This document shows positions 1 to 11,347 of a DNA stretch of 64,000 nt, piece by piece. Each line of letters begins with the position of its first letter. Within the stretch, counting starts at the first letter, position 1. Location: NCBI GenBank assembly GCA_030426665.1, contig JAUHYD010000011.1, forward strand, positions 122,951 to 186,950, given 5' to 3'. This DNA is from Bacteroidia bacterium. Its GTDB lineage: Bacteria > Bacteroidota > Bacteroidia > Chitinophagales > Chitinophagaceae. Position numbers and translations under genes: made by a program. Under the pieces are notes generated by a model, which searched no databases, had not been told where the DNA came from, and saw only the letters and a list, made by a program, of their open reading frames with translations.

Positions 1-555
1 ATGCACCAGCAGCCACATATTGCAACGGTTGCCCGGCACTACCGCCATTTGCTCGGTAAAGCCACTATCAATAGGAATCCCCATCCTACTCGTAACCACA
101 TCACCGTATCCACCATCCAACGACATGTCTATAACAGAGTAGTAGAGCCTACCGATTCCCATATAGTGCTCCAAAGAAAACAGATAAAACATTTCCGGAT
201 TATCAAGTAGTGGCACTATGGCAGCACATTGCGACCCGCTATAGGTGTAATAAGGCACAACAGCCCGACCGGAGGGCATAGTATCACCCAATCTGTTATA
301 CACAATTCTGCCATTTGTATAAAACCATAAATCACCCGAAGGATCACAAACCGCACCACTGCCTTCAAAGGAATATATGGGTGTCGAAGACAGCACCGGC
401 GCACCACTGTTAAAGTCCAGTTTTAGGCTATCACCAAATACCCAAACCATATTCTGGTTGGCATTATATTGGGCATTACTCCGATAAGGAGCAAACAAAA
501 ACAACTGTAACAATACAGTCGAACAAAAGAATATGCGGGATACAAGCGAAAACAT
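1..555 (-). CDS. Secreted T9SS-type protein, N-terminal part (runs off the left edge)
   Basis: The minus-strand frame is open from an ATG at 555 to the window edge (185 codons). It begins with a signal peptide: a basic start, a hydrophobic core rich in Leu/Phe, then a likely cut after SNAQ. The mature part (VWVFGD, LDFNSGAPV, then SFEGSGAVCDPSGDLWFYTNG) resembles the N-terminal beta-propeller-like region of large Bacteroidota surface proteins that usually end in a gliding-motility or T9SS C-terminal domain. The C-terminus lies outside the window, so the sorting domain cannot be confirmed. Its start is only 67 bp from the first CRISPR repeat. Confidence 0.7.
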   Translation of the reverse strand, partial: MFSLVSRIFFCSTVLLQLFLFAPYRSNAQYNANQNMVWVFGDSLKLDFNSGAPVLSSTPIYSFEGSGAVCDPSGDLWFYTNGRIVYNRLGDTMPSGRAVVPYYTYSGSQCAAIVPLLDNPEMFYLFSLEHYMGIGRLYYSVIDMSLDGGYGDVVTSRMGIPIDSGFTEQMAVVPGNRCNMWLLVH

Positions 556-622
556 AAGGTGGTGGTTTAGATATTACCTAACTATAAAATTACAGATTTT
601 TCAATAGATTGGCAAACCTGTA
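556..622 (+). promoter_or_regulatory. Putative CRISPR leader
   Basis: This AT-rich stretch precedes the first repeat in the direction of crRNA transcription. It contains TAGATTGG at 605-612, which resembles the Bacteroidota -7 box TAnnTTTG and the TAACTTGG inside each repeat. No clear -33 box was seen. It also serves as the 5' region of the divergent gene on its left. Leader status is inferred from array orientation, not from repeat decay, because repeats at both ends are intact. Confidence 0.4.
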
Positions 623-3600
623 GTTGTGATTTGCTTTCAAATTTTCATAACTTGGTGATGAAACACAACGCATCGAGCGAAGCAAAGCGATTAGCTGTGT
701 TGTGATTTGCTTTCAAATTTTCATAACTTGGTGATGAAACACAACCAGTATATACATGTCCTACGTTAGTGTATAGTTGTGATTTGCTTTCAAATTTTCA
801 TAACTTGGTGATGAAACACAACCTAATTTCGTCCGTAGTGACATATTCATAGTTGTGATTTGCTTTCAAATTTTCATAACTTGGTGATGAAACACAACTC
901 CAGATAGGGCTTCCTTCGGTAATATTTAGTTGTGATTTGCTTTCAAATTTTCATAACTTGGTGATGAAACACAACGGCGGGAGTGGGTTACCAGAATATT
1001 ATACGGTTGTGATTTGCTTTCAAATTTTCATAACTTGGTGATGAAACACAACTAATGGACGTACAAAAAGCAATCGATCTGGTTGTGATTTGCTTTCAAA
1101 TTTTCATAACTTGGTGATGAAACACAACAAGTGAGAATTCTGGCACACGGTCGTCTCCGTTGTGATTTGCTTTCAAATTTTCATAACTTGGTGATGAAAC
1201 ACAACGACGGAGGAAAGCAAAGGAAGTGTGTATAAGTTGTGATTTGCTTTCAAATTTTCATAACTTGGTGATGAAACACAACTATGGAAAATTCATGCAG
1301 TTAGTTCAATTCGTTGTGATTTGCTTTCAAATTTTCATAACTTGGTGATGAAACACAACTGTTGACTTAAAAGATGTGAAGTGTTCAGGGTTGTGATTTG
1401 CTTTCAAATTTTCATAACTTGGTGATGAAACACAACATGCTTCAGTAATAGGCGGTGGAGGATACGGTTGTGATTTGCTTTCAAATTTTCATAACTTGGT
1501 GATGAAACACAACTAATGCAGTTGCATACAAACATACCAAACAGTTGTGATTTGCTTTCAAATTTTCATAACTTGGTGATGAAACACAACACAGGAATAG
1601 CCAGGTGCAAGCCCCAACCCGTTGTGATTTGCTTTCAAATTTTCATAACTTGGTGATGAAACACAACATGTTTTTCTCGTCATAAGTGAGAGTAACGTTG
1701 TGATTTGCTTTCAAATTTTCATAACTTGGTGATGAAACACAACGAAGAACTTGCCCAAGCCCTACTCACCCAAGTTGTGATTTGCTTTCAAATTTTCATA
1801 ACTTGGTGATGAAACACAACCGGGGCGTATACTTATGTTTTGCGTTCATGGGTTGTGATTTGCTTTCAAATTTTCATAACTTGGTGATGAAACACAACTT
1901 TCTAGCTGATTTTCATACGGCAGGCTCTGTTGTGATTTGCTTTCAAATTTTCATAACTTGGTGATGAAACACAACATTGAGTTTCATTCACAGATAACAG
2001 GCAAGTTGTGATTTGCTTTCAAATTTTCATAACTTGGTGATGAAACACAACTACGACAATTGGGACGCTAACAAACATCGGTTGTGATTTGCTTTCAAAT
2101 TTTCATAACTTGGTGATGAAACACAACCCATAACGTGTGATTTATACCCGAAGTTAGTTGTGATTTGCTTTCAAATTTTCATAACTTGGTGATGAAACAC
2201 AACAGCATGAAATAATGAATAAAATGTAATCCTGTTGTGATTTGCTTTCAAATTTTCATAACTTGGTGATGAAACACAACCATAGCCTTCGACTACAATG
2301 TACTTGGCGCGTTGTGATTTGCTTTCAAATTTTCATAACTTGGTGATGAAACACAACATAGAATTGGCAGACATGGCCATTCTTGCCGTTGTGATTTGCT
2401 TTCAAATTTTCATAACTTGGTGATGAAACACAACCACTTGGACGACTACATCTAACGGTAAACCGTTGTGATTTGCTTTCAAATTTTCATAACTTGGTGA
2501 TGAAACACAACGCAGCCATCGCTGAAGACGTGAGAAAGATAGTTGTGATTTGCTTTCAAATTTTCATAACTTGGTGATGAAACACAACTCCTGTATTTTC
2601 GAGCCACAGCGCAATTGAGTTGTGATTTGCTTTCAAATTTTCATAACTTGGTGATGAAACACAACACGTAGTTTCATAATGTTTCGTGTGATTTAGTTGT
2701 GATTTGCTTTCAAATTTTCATAACTTGGTGATGAAACACAACGAACAGATTGCGCAAACGATGTTAACCCTAGTTGTGATTTGCTTTCAAATTTTCATAA
2801 CTTGGTGATGAAACACAACTTGCGAGGGTCGGGAAACTCCGTGTCTCCGGTTGTGATTTGCTTTCAAATTTTCATAACTTGGTGATGAAACACAACCGGT
2901 GCATGCTCCAGTAATCCATGTCTGTAGTTGTGATTTGCTTTCAAATTTTCATAACTTGGTGATGAAACACAACGCGTGCACTGAAAGTAAATTTGGATTG
3001 ACTGTTGTGATTTGCTTTCAAATTTTCATAACTTGGTGATGAAACACAACCAAAAATAGTCAAGACGTTCAAATTTGCGGTTGTGATTTGCTTTCAAATT
3101 TTCATAACTTGGTGATGAAACACAACTTACTCCACAGATGATTAAATGGCACAAGGTTGTGATTTGCTTTCAAATTTTCATAACTTGGTGATGAAACACA
3201 ACATCATTGTGCCGTAATCAATGTCCTCTACGGTTGTGATTTGCTTTCAAATTTTCATAACTTGGTGATGAAACACAACTTGGTCAAGGTAAGTTTTTAG
3301 CTTGTCCGGGTTGTGATTTGCTTTCAAATTTTCATAACTTGGTGATGAAACACAACCCTCAAACTCATACCGGAGCATACAATCGGTTGTGATTTGCTTT
3401 CAAATTTTCATAACTTGGTGATGAAACACAACTATGGTGATAAAACACCGCTTGCCCTATTGGTTGTGATTTGCTTTCAAATTTTCATAACTTGGTGATG
3501 AAACACAACTCATCCGGCACCTCAATGAACCACTTTTGGTTGTGATTTGCTTTCAAATTTTCATAACTTGGTGATGAAACACAACATACTGATACAAACC

Positions 3601-5346
3601 ACCCTCACTCATCGGTTGTGATTTGCTTTCAAATTTTCATAACTTGGTGATGAAACACAACGAAACTTATCAATGTCGAAGGTTGCAGGGGTTGTGATTT
3701 GCTTTCAAATTTTCATAACTTGGTGATGAAACACAACTGGTCTGATTGATGGCATAAAGGAAATGTCGTTGTGATTTGCTTTCAAATTTTCATAACTTGG
3801 TGATGAAACACAACTTGCTCATATCCTACCATTTATTTGATTGCGTTGTGATTTGCTTTCAAATTTTCATAACTTGGTGATGAAACACAACAGTTAAACC
3901 CATCGGCACGGGTAATGCTGTGTTGTGATTTGCTTTCAAATTTTCATAACTTGGTGATGAAACACAACTTGCCGGAGGTGTATAATGAGGAGGCGGTTGT
4001 TGTGATTTGCTTTCAAATTTTCATAACTTGGTGATGAAACACAACACAGGACACCGGTAGATGTGCAGCAGTTTAGTTGTGATTTGCTTTCAAATTTTCA
4101 TAACTTGGTGATGAAACACAACCTAAATATATAGGTTATGGCTACTGGTGGGTTGTGATTTGCTTTCAAATTTTCATAACTTGGTGATGAAACACAACCT
4201 TATGCACTCCCAATTATACCCTAATCTTGTTGTGATTTGCTTTCAAATTTTCATAACTTGGTGATGAAACACAACGACCTTTATACCCCGTAGGGGGTGT
4301 TGAGGTTGTGATTTGCTTTCAAATTTTCATAACTTGGTGATGAAACACAACTAGCGTCATAACTAATGCTGTTGACAGCGGTTGTGATTTGCTTTCAAAT
4401 TTTCATAACTTGGTGATGAAACACAACGGTGATTATGATGATGACTTCTGATAAACAGTTGTGATTTGCTTTCAAATTTTCATAACTTGGTGATGAAACA
4501 CAACTGTACCCTGTAATAGAAGTAACACCCCCTGTTGTGATTTGCTTTCAAATTTTCATAACTTGGTGATGAAACACAACAATCTTCTGAACATCTATAC
4601 TCGTCAAGTGGTTGTGATTTGCTTTCAAATTTTCATAACTTGGTGATGAAACACAACACAAGACTTGAACATCTCTATTTGGTTTTGTTGTGATTTGCTT
4701 TCAAATTTTCATAACTTGGTGATGAAACACAACAGGGATTGCTGGCACTTAACACGTGCCACCGTTGTGATTTGCTTTCAAATTTTCATAACTTGGTGAT
4801 GAAACACAACACGAACTACGAAGACGCTACCAAAGGTCAAGTTGTGATTTGCTTTCAAATTTTCATAACTTGGTGATGAAACACAACTGTAAATTCTGAT
4901 CCCGATACCATTCATAGTTGTGATTTGCTTTCAAATTTTCATAACTTGGTGATGAAACACAACTTTTGCGGCCAATCAGATAGCTATTAATCGGTTGTGA
5001 TTTGCTTTCAAATTTTCATAACTTGGTGATGAAACACAACTGTGTTTATGATGGAATGTCTCCCGTCGGAGTTGTGATTTGCTTTCAAATTTTCATAACT
5101 TGGTGATGAAACACAACGTCGTGCTCCCAAGCACGCCGGCGTTTTTGGTTGTGATTTGCTTTCAAATTTTCATAACTTGGTGATGAAACACAACATTGCC
5201 CTCCGCTTAATATCTCCGGATATGTTGTGATTTGCTTTCAAATTTTCATAACTTGGTGATGAAACACAACAACCGTCATAGCTTATCGCATTGAGAGCGG
5301 TTGTGATTTGCTTTCAAATTTTCATAACTTGGTGATGAAACACAAC
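623..5346 (+). CRISPR. Type II-C CRISPR array, 62 repeats and 61 spacers
   Basis: A 47-bp repeat starting GTTGTGATTTGC and ending GAAACACAAC occurs 62 times, first at 623-669 and last at 5300-5346. Every copy I read is identical. Spacers are 29 or 30 nt, except one of 31 nt at 1821-1851, and no two are the same. The repeat's first 22 or so bases are complementary to the tracrRNA anti-repeat at 11361-11381, so functional crRNAs are transcribed on the plus strand, towards the 3' end of the cas operon. A 47-bp repeat with ~30-nt spacers is typical of Bacteroidota type II-C systems. The lack of degenerate repeats suggests an active or recently grown array. Confidence 0.99.
624..655 (+). promoter_or_regulatory. 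Candidate promoter inside each CRISPR repeat (first copy shown)
   Basis: Within the repeat, TTG (repeat bases 2-4) is followed after 21 bp by TAACTTGG (bases 26-33). This matches the Bacteroidota promoter layout TTG-N17-23-TAnnTTTG with one mismatch in the -7 box. Transcription would start near repeat base 38-40, just before each spacer. Repeat-embedded promoters are known in Neisseria type II-C arrays. Here it is an inference from sequence only. Confidence 0.4.
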
Positions 5347-5390
5347 TGCTTTCTTTCTATGCCTTTACAGGAAAGTGTTTCAGCCGATTT

Positions 5391-5434
5391 TCAGGAATAA
5401 AAAAACTAACTCTGTTTTGTTTTTTTATTCCTGA
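5391..5434. terminator. Bidirectional hairpin between the CRISPR array and cas2
   Basis: A perfect 15-bp inverted repeat (5391-5405 with 5420-5434; arms begin TCAGGAATAAA) surrounds a 14-nt loop. Each arm contains a run of seven A or T, so the stem could act as a terminator for both the plus-strand array transcript and the minus-strand cas9-cas1-cas2 mRNA. The stem is AT-rich, so its strength is uncertain. Confidence 0.6.
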
Positions 5435-5462
5435 TTTTCCCAAAAAACAAATCCTGCCAATT

Positions 5463-5804
<342 letters not shown>

Positions 5805-5827
5805 CTATCATCGCCCCCCTTTCTACC

Positions 5828-6772
5828 CTATACCGTCATTACCGGATATAGCAGCTTCCGCTGCTTACCCTCATAGCATCTTGCCAAGCTGGCAGTCGTT
5901 TTCTGCACCGCTATCATCAGCGGGCTGCTCTTGCCATCTATCATCACATCCAATACAGGTATCGAAAGCATTTGTTTCTTAATGTCCGTTGTTAGCTCAG
6001 TCACATCCGCATGCGCATTCAGCACATCACACACCATCCCATCTACATATTGCCGGTACGGCTCCATAATATCATCTGCCAGACAATAGGCATTGTACTG
6101 ATTCCTATGGTGAATACCCAGCGTAGGCAACAAGCCGCTGCCCGTCAACGACCTCGCTACCACCGCCCTCAGTATGGCATAGCCATAGTTGAGTAGATTG
6201 TTAGGTGGCGCACCGTACCGTTCTCTCGTAAACCGTCCCCATTCTCTGAAAATGTGTTTCCAGTAGTAGCTCGCGGCCTGCGCCTCCATATTACCACTAT
6301 CCCCGCTCCTCACCTCCTTACTCATATTCATCAGCAGCTTATCCGGCTCGCCATACAGGCTGCCGCCCCGCTCCTGCCTGCCAAGCAGTGCTGCCTGGTT
6401 TTGTATTTTAGCAACTACCGTCTGTTGCCAGAGTTGCTTCTTCAGTGGCTCAGAAGCAGCTACCTGTGTGGCAAACACCTTGCTTTGTAGCGTATGCCCA
6501 TCCAGGTTTAGCAACATACCCGTTGGGTGATGCGTACTATTGCACGTAATCACCGCCGTATTGTTGGCAAGCAACTTTGCCAATAGCCCCTGCGATATGG
6601 TTATCTGCTGATGATCCAGTATCAATACACCTATATCCTCTATATGGGCTGTATGAGGCTTTGGCTTTGCCACCTTATCTGCACCCTTGGGATACGGAAA
6701 CTCTACTACCAACTGCTCATTGGCAGTACGCAGATAAGCCGGATTCCCAAAATATAATGTGCGCTTTATCAA
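5828..6772 (-). CDS. cas1: CRISPR-associated integrase Cas1 (type II-C)
   Basis: This 314-aa protein is the catalytic subunit of spacer integration. The metal-binding residues are visible: Glu163 in MEAQAASYYWKHIF, the His pair at 221-222 in GIHHRNQ, and the acidic group in ADDIMEPYRQYVD. The N-terminal beta domain begins with RTLYFGNPAYL, usual for type II Cas1. The frame appears to start with TTG at 6770-6772, only 3 bp after the cas9 stop, so translation is probably coupled to cas9. No cas4 or csn2 is nearby, which supports subtype II-C. Confidence 0.96.
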   Translation of the reverse strand: MIKRTLYFGNPAYLRTANEQLVVEFPYPKGADKVAKPKPHTAHIEDIGVLILDHQQITISQGLLAKLLANNTAVITCNSTHHPTGMLLNLDGHTLQSKVFATQVAASEPLKKQLWQQTVVAKIQNQAALLGRQERGGSLYGEPDKLLMNMSKEVRSGDSGNMEAQAASYYWKHIFREWGRFTRERYGAPPNNLLNYGYAILRAVVARSLTGSGLLPTLGIHHRNQYNAYCLADDIMEPYRQYVDGMVCDVLNAHADVTELTTDIKKQMLSIPVLDVMIDGKSSPLMIAVQKTTASLARCYEGKQRKLLYPVMTV

Positions 6773-6775
6773 AAC

Positions 6776-9700
6776 CTATTTCTTTATTATATTTCCCAAC
6801 CGATCAACTGACAACTTCACACACACTTCTTTAATCATTACCCCTTCAATAGACCTTTCCATTTTATTAAGAGGGGAGAACTCTTCTTTATTTACAATCG
6901 GAGCAGCAATATCATTTCTCACAAAAAAGCACTGAGAGCCAGTTGCGCTAACCATCCTATATACTTTACCCGCATACTCTTTATTAAACTCAGCAAAACC
7001 TACACCTCTATCCTCGCTTTCCTCAGAGGGAACATACACCAAGTCGTTAGGAGATAAAAACATAATAAGTGTATTTCCTTTTTCATCTGCTTCCGGCACA
7101 GGCGACAAACCTTGTTTCTGTCGTTCAATAACAATATTCAATGGGATAGTATCATATAAACGCTTCCCTTTACCATCTTCATAAATCGCAAAGAACAAGT
7201 TAGTTCCTTTCGCTGCTTCTACATACTTATCCGCTTTATTGCCATAATGACCAACATTAAACTTACTGCCTTTCGGTTCATAAGTACGGACTTTATATAT
7301 TGGTTGATGCTGTTTTCCACAATTAAGTTCGGCAATATTTTTATTCATTTTATCCAAACCATCTTGAGAAAACGCTAGTTCGGGATGCTCTATAGTTTTA
7401 CCTCCCTTTTCTTCATTATACATGTGCAAGTGATTTTTCATTATCGCACGTATCCCACTATCTGTTATGCTATTTATTTTTGAAGTATTAAACGAATCAT
7501 CTACCGGCACCCTTACTGCTACATTTGAGGGGGCTCCATCAGCACTAACATCCCAATAATCTACTTGTACTCTTGAGACATCTTTTTCGTTCCAAATGTG
7601 ACCAATTTCTTTAAAATATCTTGCAATCTTTTTCTTGTCATATTTTTGTTCAACAAGCTCCTTAATCTTTGATTTTAACGCCCTATCCGAAATCATTTCC
7701 CAGTTGCCGAGTGCCGTGGAAAGAGAAACTTCTTTATTAAGTTTCAACTTTACTAAACCCGAAACAGTATCCTTATGCATTGGTTTTCGTATTGCCCAAT
7801 GATCCCCTTTAACTTGTTTGCCATAGACCTTCTTCATTGTGCCATCGTCAGTCTTCTTCCATCGTTGATAATAGTTGACGGTCTTATTAATTACTCGCAA
7901 ATTTTGCTTGTAACTGACTATGATTTTTTCTATTTTTTCTATGGCATCTTTTGCAAACTTAGGCCAGGGAGGGAGAAAAGACTTCGCAACTTTTACTTTT
8001 TCCCCATCTCTTACTATCTCTTCTAATACTCTCAAACCTGCTACAAGGCTATAGTTCTTCCGTTTAGAGTTAATAGAATTAAGGTAGTTAACATGATTTT
8101 TTGTAATGCAGGCAATTGCCAATGCGTCCAATGCATGATGCCTATGATCAATTCGCTTTTTACTAAAACCTTTTTGATTGACTAACGGAACGGTTGGCAG
8201 AAACTTGTTTGTATTTTCATTTACTTTTCCAAACTCATCAGTTCCTTTCAGTTCATTCATCCGTATAAACCGAGGAGTTATCAATTCATTCCATACATGT
8301 TCCAACCCCCAATCACGCTTCATCCGTGCCGTTATTGCTCCTGTAACTGGAACAACATTTTTAGAAATTGCCTCAAGTTCACCTTCCTCCCGCACTACAT
8401 TACTAAGCAAACTCTTCACTACTTTACTTATATAACGACTATCATTGAGTTGCCTCGCTATAAAATCTTCAGGAATTTCCTCCATCAAAAGCTTCTTCAT
8501 TTTTGAACGGCTTCTGCCAAAATCTTTCTTCACTAATTCTTCATACTCCTCAATCGAAAGCAAACGAATGTCATTTCCGTAATTCAATGACACCTTTTCT
8601 CCTCCTCTCTGATTCATATATTCATAAGCTGTCCTATTCCCTTTGTTTGCGTTTACTTCAGCTTCACATATCACCTTATTACTCAGTGAATCATCAAAAT
8701 ACCGGGACTGGGGAATGACATGCTCTATTTCATAATCGCTTGTAAAAAGCTTTGACAATGGAATAATTTTACCCGTGTACGGAGAACGATACCCCTGCTC
8801 CAACCATAACTTATATTTCTTCAACTCTATAGACGTAGGAGCATCGGCTCTTGATATTTTCAGAATATCATCCGGCACGTTCCCCTCTTCCGCACTAAGC
8901 ACCCCTTCTTCATAAATTTTCAGAATCTCCTGTTGCATGGGAGAATACGGACGAACACCTTCTACCTGTCCACTATTTTTCAACTCTGTTAATAATGCCT
9001 TTATCCTCAAATTTGTATTCTCATTACTTTTAATTTGGTTTGTCATTTTTTTTCGCTTATCAGCCGAACTTTTCATCTCTCGCCCAAGCTCAATATGTAT
9101 CTCATCAAAAAACTTTTCCCTACCTTCTCCAAAATGTTCCCATATATCCTTTACAACACGCAATGTTTCCGTAATTACCTGTTCTACAATAGGGTTACGT
9201 AGTGAGTGTTGTTTAAAGGCTTTCAAATAACAAGCTATATCCTTAGGTTTTTTCCATAATAACACATCACTATCCTCTGAATGCCTGCCATACACCAAGT
9301 AGGACGCAATATGAAGTTCCACCCCACTATATTCGCTAATGTCATCTTGAAACTTCAGTAAGGTTTCTAATAACTTTCTATTTACAGTTTTTCCTCTTAA
9401 TAGGTCTTCTTCCGAAAAGCCAGCTTCCTTTTCCTTTATATTAGCTACAACATGTGCTCTATTCTTCTGATAAAGGTTCGCACTGCCTACTATATCACTT
9501 TCATTCCAGTACTTACCTGTTCTCATCAATGGTAGCAACTTTTTCAGTGCTTTCTCAGAATAGGCTCCATACTCATTTTTGTAGGGCGGAAACTTTTTGA
9601 AATGGTCAACAAAATCACTGTTAAACCCATGTCTTTCCGAAAAAGACTGTAATGCCTTTTTAATTTCCGTTTTATCCACTACAGAGTACAAAATGTGCCA

Positions 9701-11329
9701 TAAAGCAACTTCATTCTCATGCGTAAGAAAGTCAAGAGGCACATTTGCTTTTTTGAGTCTTTTAAGAATAGCAGCTCTCGTTTCATTAGCCGGATAGCTT
9801 TTATCTTCTATATAATTCCACTTATAATCGGTGATGTTTTTGATTTTTAAATGCTTTTTTAAAAGCGCCTTCTGGTCTATTTTCTCTTCGTCATTAAGCC
9901 AATCAAACAAGTCTGTAATATCTTTTCCCGATTTAAGGTACTGCTCTGTTACATCTATGTCTTCTGCACCATCTTTTTTATATATTCTCAGGTTTTGTAT
10001 AAACTGCCATAGCCTGAATTCCTGATACAATGGATGTGACTTTGCTATGCCCTTTAATGGTTGTCGTTGCTTTTCACCATTTAGCACAAACACCCTTTCT
10101 TCAAACTTACAATTGCTAATAAGAGACTTTTTGCTCTTCAGAGGACGTTGATAAAATATAATGTCATTCAAGAACAAATGAACAAAACCCTTACCGCTCA
10201 AACTTTCTTTATGTGCTTCGTTGTATTGGTACAATTCCTTTATGCAGGCATTATACATCACCTCATCCCTTAATTCCGGATGAAAATTTGCTTGTTTATC
10301 CAATATCATCAGAAGCTCATCCACATAAAACTTCCGTTCTATCACTCGTATCAGTTTCCCCTTTATTTTTTGCGCAGGATTCTTTAGTAACGAACTATAT
10401 ATATATTCCCCTACTGTATCTGAATTATCTTCCTCAATCTGATGTTCGGCTTTCTTTTTTTGCAACCCCCAATCACTCTCCTTGGGTGCCCTGAAAGAAC
10501 GCTTTTCCTTACCTTCTTTATCTATCTTAACAGCTCCATCCTCATCATACTCTGTTGTTACTATAAAGTCTTTTACTTTACCAACCCAATCAAGTGGAAC
10601 TTTACTCGTTCTCCTGTAAATCCATCCATTTTCCAGATGCACATTATACCATACTTCATCTGTCCCCTTCCTGTCCCCACTATCCACAACATCGACGACT
10701 TCCAACGAAAAAAACTCCTCTTTTTTGTTTTCCTTATCATCTTCATCTTCCCCCCTTAGCTGATAGTATCCTCTTTTCTGATTAAAGTGCAACAACAGCC
10801 ACGCTAGTTCTTCCTTTTCTATCTTTTCTCTCAATGCCTTTTTGCGCAAATAATAAATAGTCCAATCGTAAGGCACTTTCTTGCCATCCTCTAACAAATC
10901 AGGATGATACTTCTTAAAATCAGATAGCATTTCCTGAAACGAATTCCCAAATAGAAACTGAGCCTTATTGTTTTCATCTGGAACATAACACAGCTTTGGT
11001 ACAGTTTCAGATGTAAATTGTCCTTTGTGTTTTTCAAAATCAATCTGCTTGGAATAATGCTCCGGAAGAAAACCGAGAATATTCAACACACGATGTAGCC
11101 GTTCTCTCCTCAACAAATGTCGCTCTCTTAACCTCCTTATACCTCTGAAGCCAGTACGCTCTGCAGTCTGAGAGATTGATACCCCACTATCAAATTTTCC
11201 TAAAACATCTTGCGACATAGGTATTATTCTACTCCCAAGTCCTAGTATGTTACCTTTATCCCCTTCTTTTTCTATTAAGGCCCAGCCAATGCTGTTTGTC
11301 CCTAAATCAAGTCCTAATATTTTTTTCAT
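6776..11329 (-). CDS. cas9: CRISPR-associated endonuclease Cas9 (type II-C)
   Basis: The 1517-aa Cas9 is an RNA-guided DNA nuclease that uses the crRNA:tracrRNA duplex. RuvC-I carries Asp8 in GLDLGTNSIGWAL. An Arg-rich bridge helix follows (GFRGIRRLRERHLLRRERL, about residues 58-76). RuvC-II has Glu747 in IHIELGREM. The HNH domain has His870 in EIEHVIPQS with a downstream Asn (NKGNRTAYEY). RuvC-III has His1064/1065 and Asp1068 in RHHALDALAIA. All catalytic residues are present, so the enzyme should cut. The remaining ~400 residues hold the PAM-interacting region. The size fits the long Bacteroidota II-C Cas9 branch. It heads the operon cas9-cas1-cas2. Base usage looks like that of a genomic neighbour, though somewhat AT-richer. 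Confidence 0.98.
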   Translation of the reverse strand: MKKILGLDLGTNSIGWALIEKEGDKGNILGLGSRIIPMSQDVLGKFDSGVSISQTAERTGFRGIRRLRERHLLRRERLHRVLNILGFLPEHYSKQIDFEKHKGQFTSETVPKLCYVPDENNKAQFLFGNSFQEMLSDFKKYHPDLLEDGKKVPYDWTIYYLRKKALREKIEKEELAWLLLHFNQKRGYYQLRGEDEDDKENKKEEFFSLEVVDVVDSGDRKGTDEVWYNVHLENGWIYRRTSKVPLDWVGKVKDFIVTTEYDEDGAVKIDKEGKEKRSFRAPKESDWGLQKKKAEHQIEEDNSDTVGEYIYSSLLKNPAQKIKGKLIRVIERKFYVDELLMILDKQANFHPELRDEVMYNACIKELYQYNEAHKESLSGKGFVHLFLNDIIFYQRPLKSKKSLISNCKFEERVFVLNGEKQRQPLKGIAKSHPLYQEFRLWQFIQNLRIYKKDGAEDIDVTEQYLKSGKDITDLFDWLNDEEKIDQKALLKKHLKIKNITDYKWNYIEDKSYPANETRAAILKRLKKANVPLDFLTHENEVALWHILYSVVDKTEIKKALQSFSERHGFNSDFVDHFKKFPPYKNEYGAYSEKALKKLLPLMRTGKYWNESDIVGSANLYQKNRAHVVANIKEKEAGFSEEDLLRGKTVNRKLLETLLKFQDDISEYSGVELHIASYLVYGRHSEDSDVLLWKKPKDIACYLKAFKQHSLRNPIVEQVITETLRVVKDIWEHFGEGREKFFDEIHIELGREMKSSADKRKKMTNQIKSNENTNLRIKALLTELKNSGQVEGVRPYSPMQQEILKIYEEGVLSAEEGNVPDDILKISRADAPTSIELKKYKLWLEQGYRSPYTGKIIPLSKLFTSDYEIEHVIPQSRYFDDSLSNKVICEAEVNANKGNRTAYEYMNQRGGEKVSLNYGNDIRLLSIEEYEELVKKDFGRSRSKMKKLLMEEIPEDFIARQLNDSRYISKVVKSLLSNVVREEGELEAISKNVVPVTGAITARMKRDWGLEHVWNELITPRFIRMNELKGTDEFGKVNENTNKFLPTVPLVNQKGFSKKRIDHRHHALDALAIACITKNHVNYLNSINSKRKNYSLVAGLRVLEEIVRDGEKVKVAKSFLPPWPKFAKDAIEKIEKIIVSYKQNLRVINKTVNYYQRWKKTDDGTMKKVYGKQVKGDHWAIRKPMHKDTVSGLVKLKLNKEVSLSTALGNWEMISDRALKSKIKELVEQKYDKKKIARYFKEIGHIWNEKDVSRVQVDYWDVSADGAPSNVAVRVPVDDSFNTSKINSITDSGIRAIMKNHLHMYNEEKGGKTIEHPELAFSQDGLDKMNKNIAELNCGKQHQPIYKVRTYEPKGSKFNVGHYGNKADKYVEAAKGTNLFFAIYEDGKGKRLYDTIPLNIVIERQKQGLSPVPEADEKGNTLIMFLSPNDLVYVPSEESEDRGVGFAEFNKEYAGKVYRMVSATGSQCFFVRNDIAAPIVNKEEFSPLNKMERSIEGVMIKEVCVKLSVDRLGNIIKK

Positions 11330-11347
11330 TCTCTAGTATTTATAGTT

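Noticed and set aside
1782..1964. Small plus-strand frame inside the CRISPR array
   Set aside because: It is made of repeat and spacer sequence with translated repeat units. It is not a gene.
2081..2742. Two spacers (2128-2156 and 2743-2772 region neighbours, the one at 2666-2695) share CGTGTGATTTA
   Set aside because: An 11-nt match among 61 spacers is expected by chance, so it is not evidence of primed acquisition or a shared target.
4276..4610. Two spacers (4276-4304 and 4505-4533) share AGGGGGTGTT on opposite strands
   Set aside because: A ten-base match is too short, and the rest of the spacers differ. It is worth noting only if protospacers turn out to overlap.
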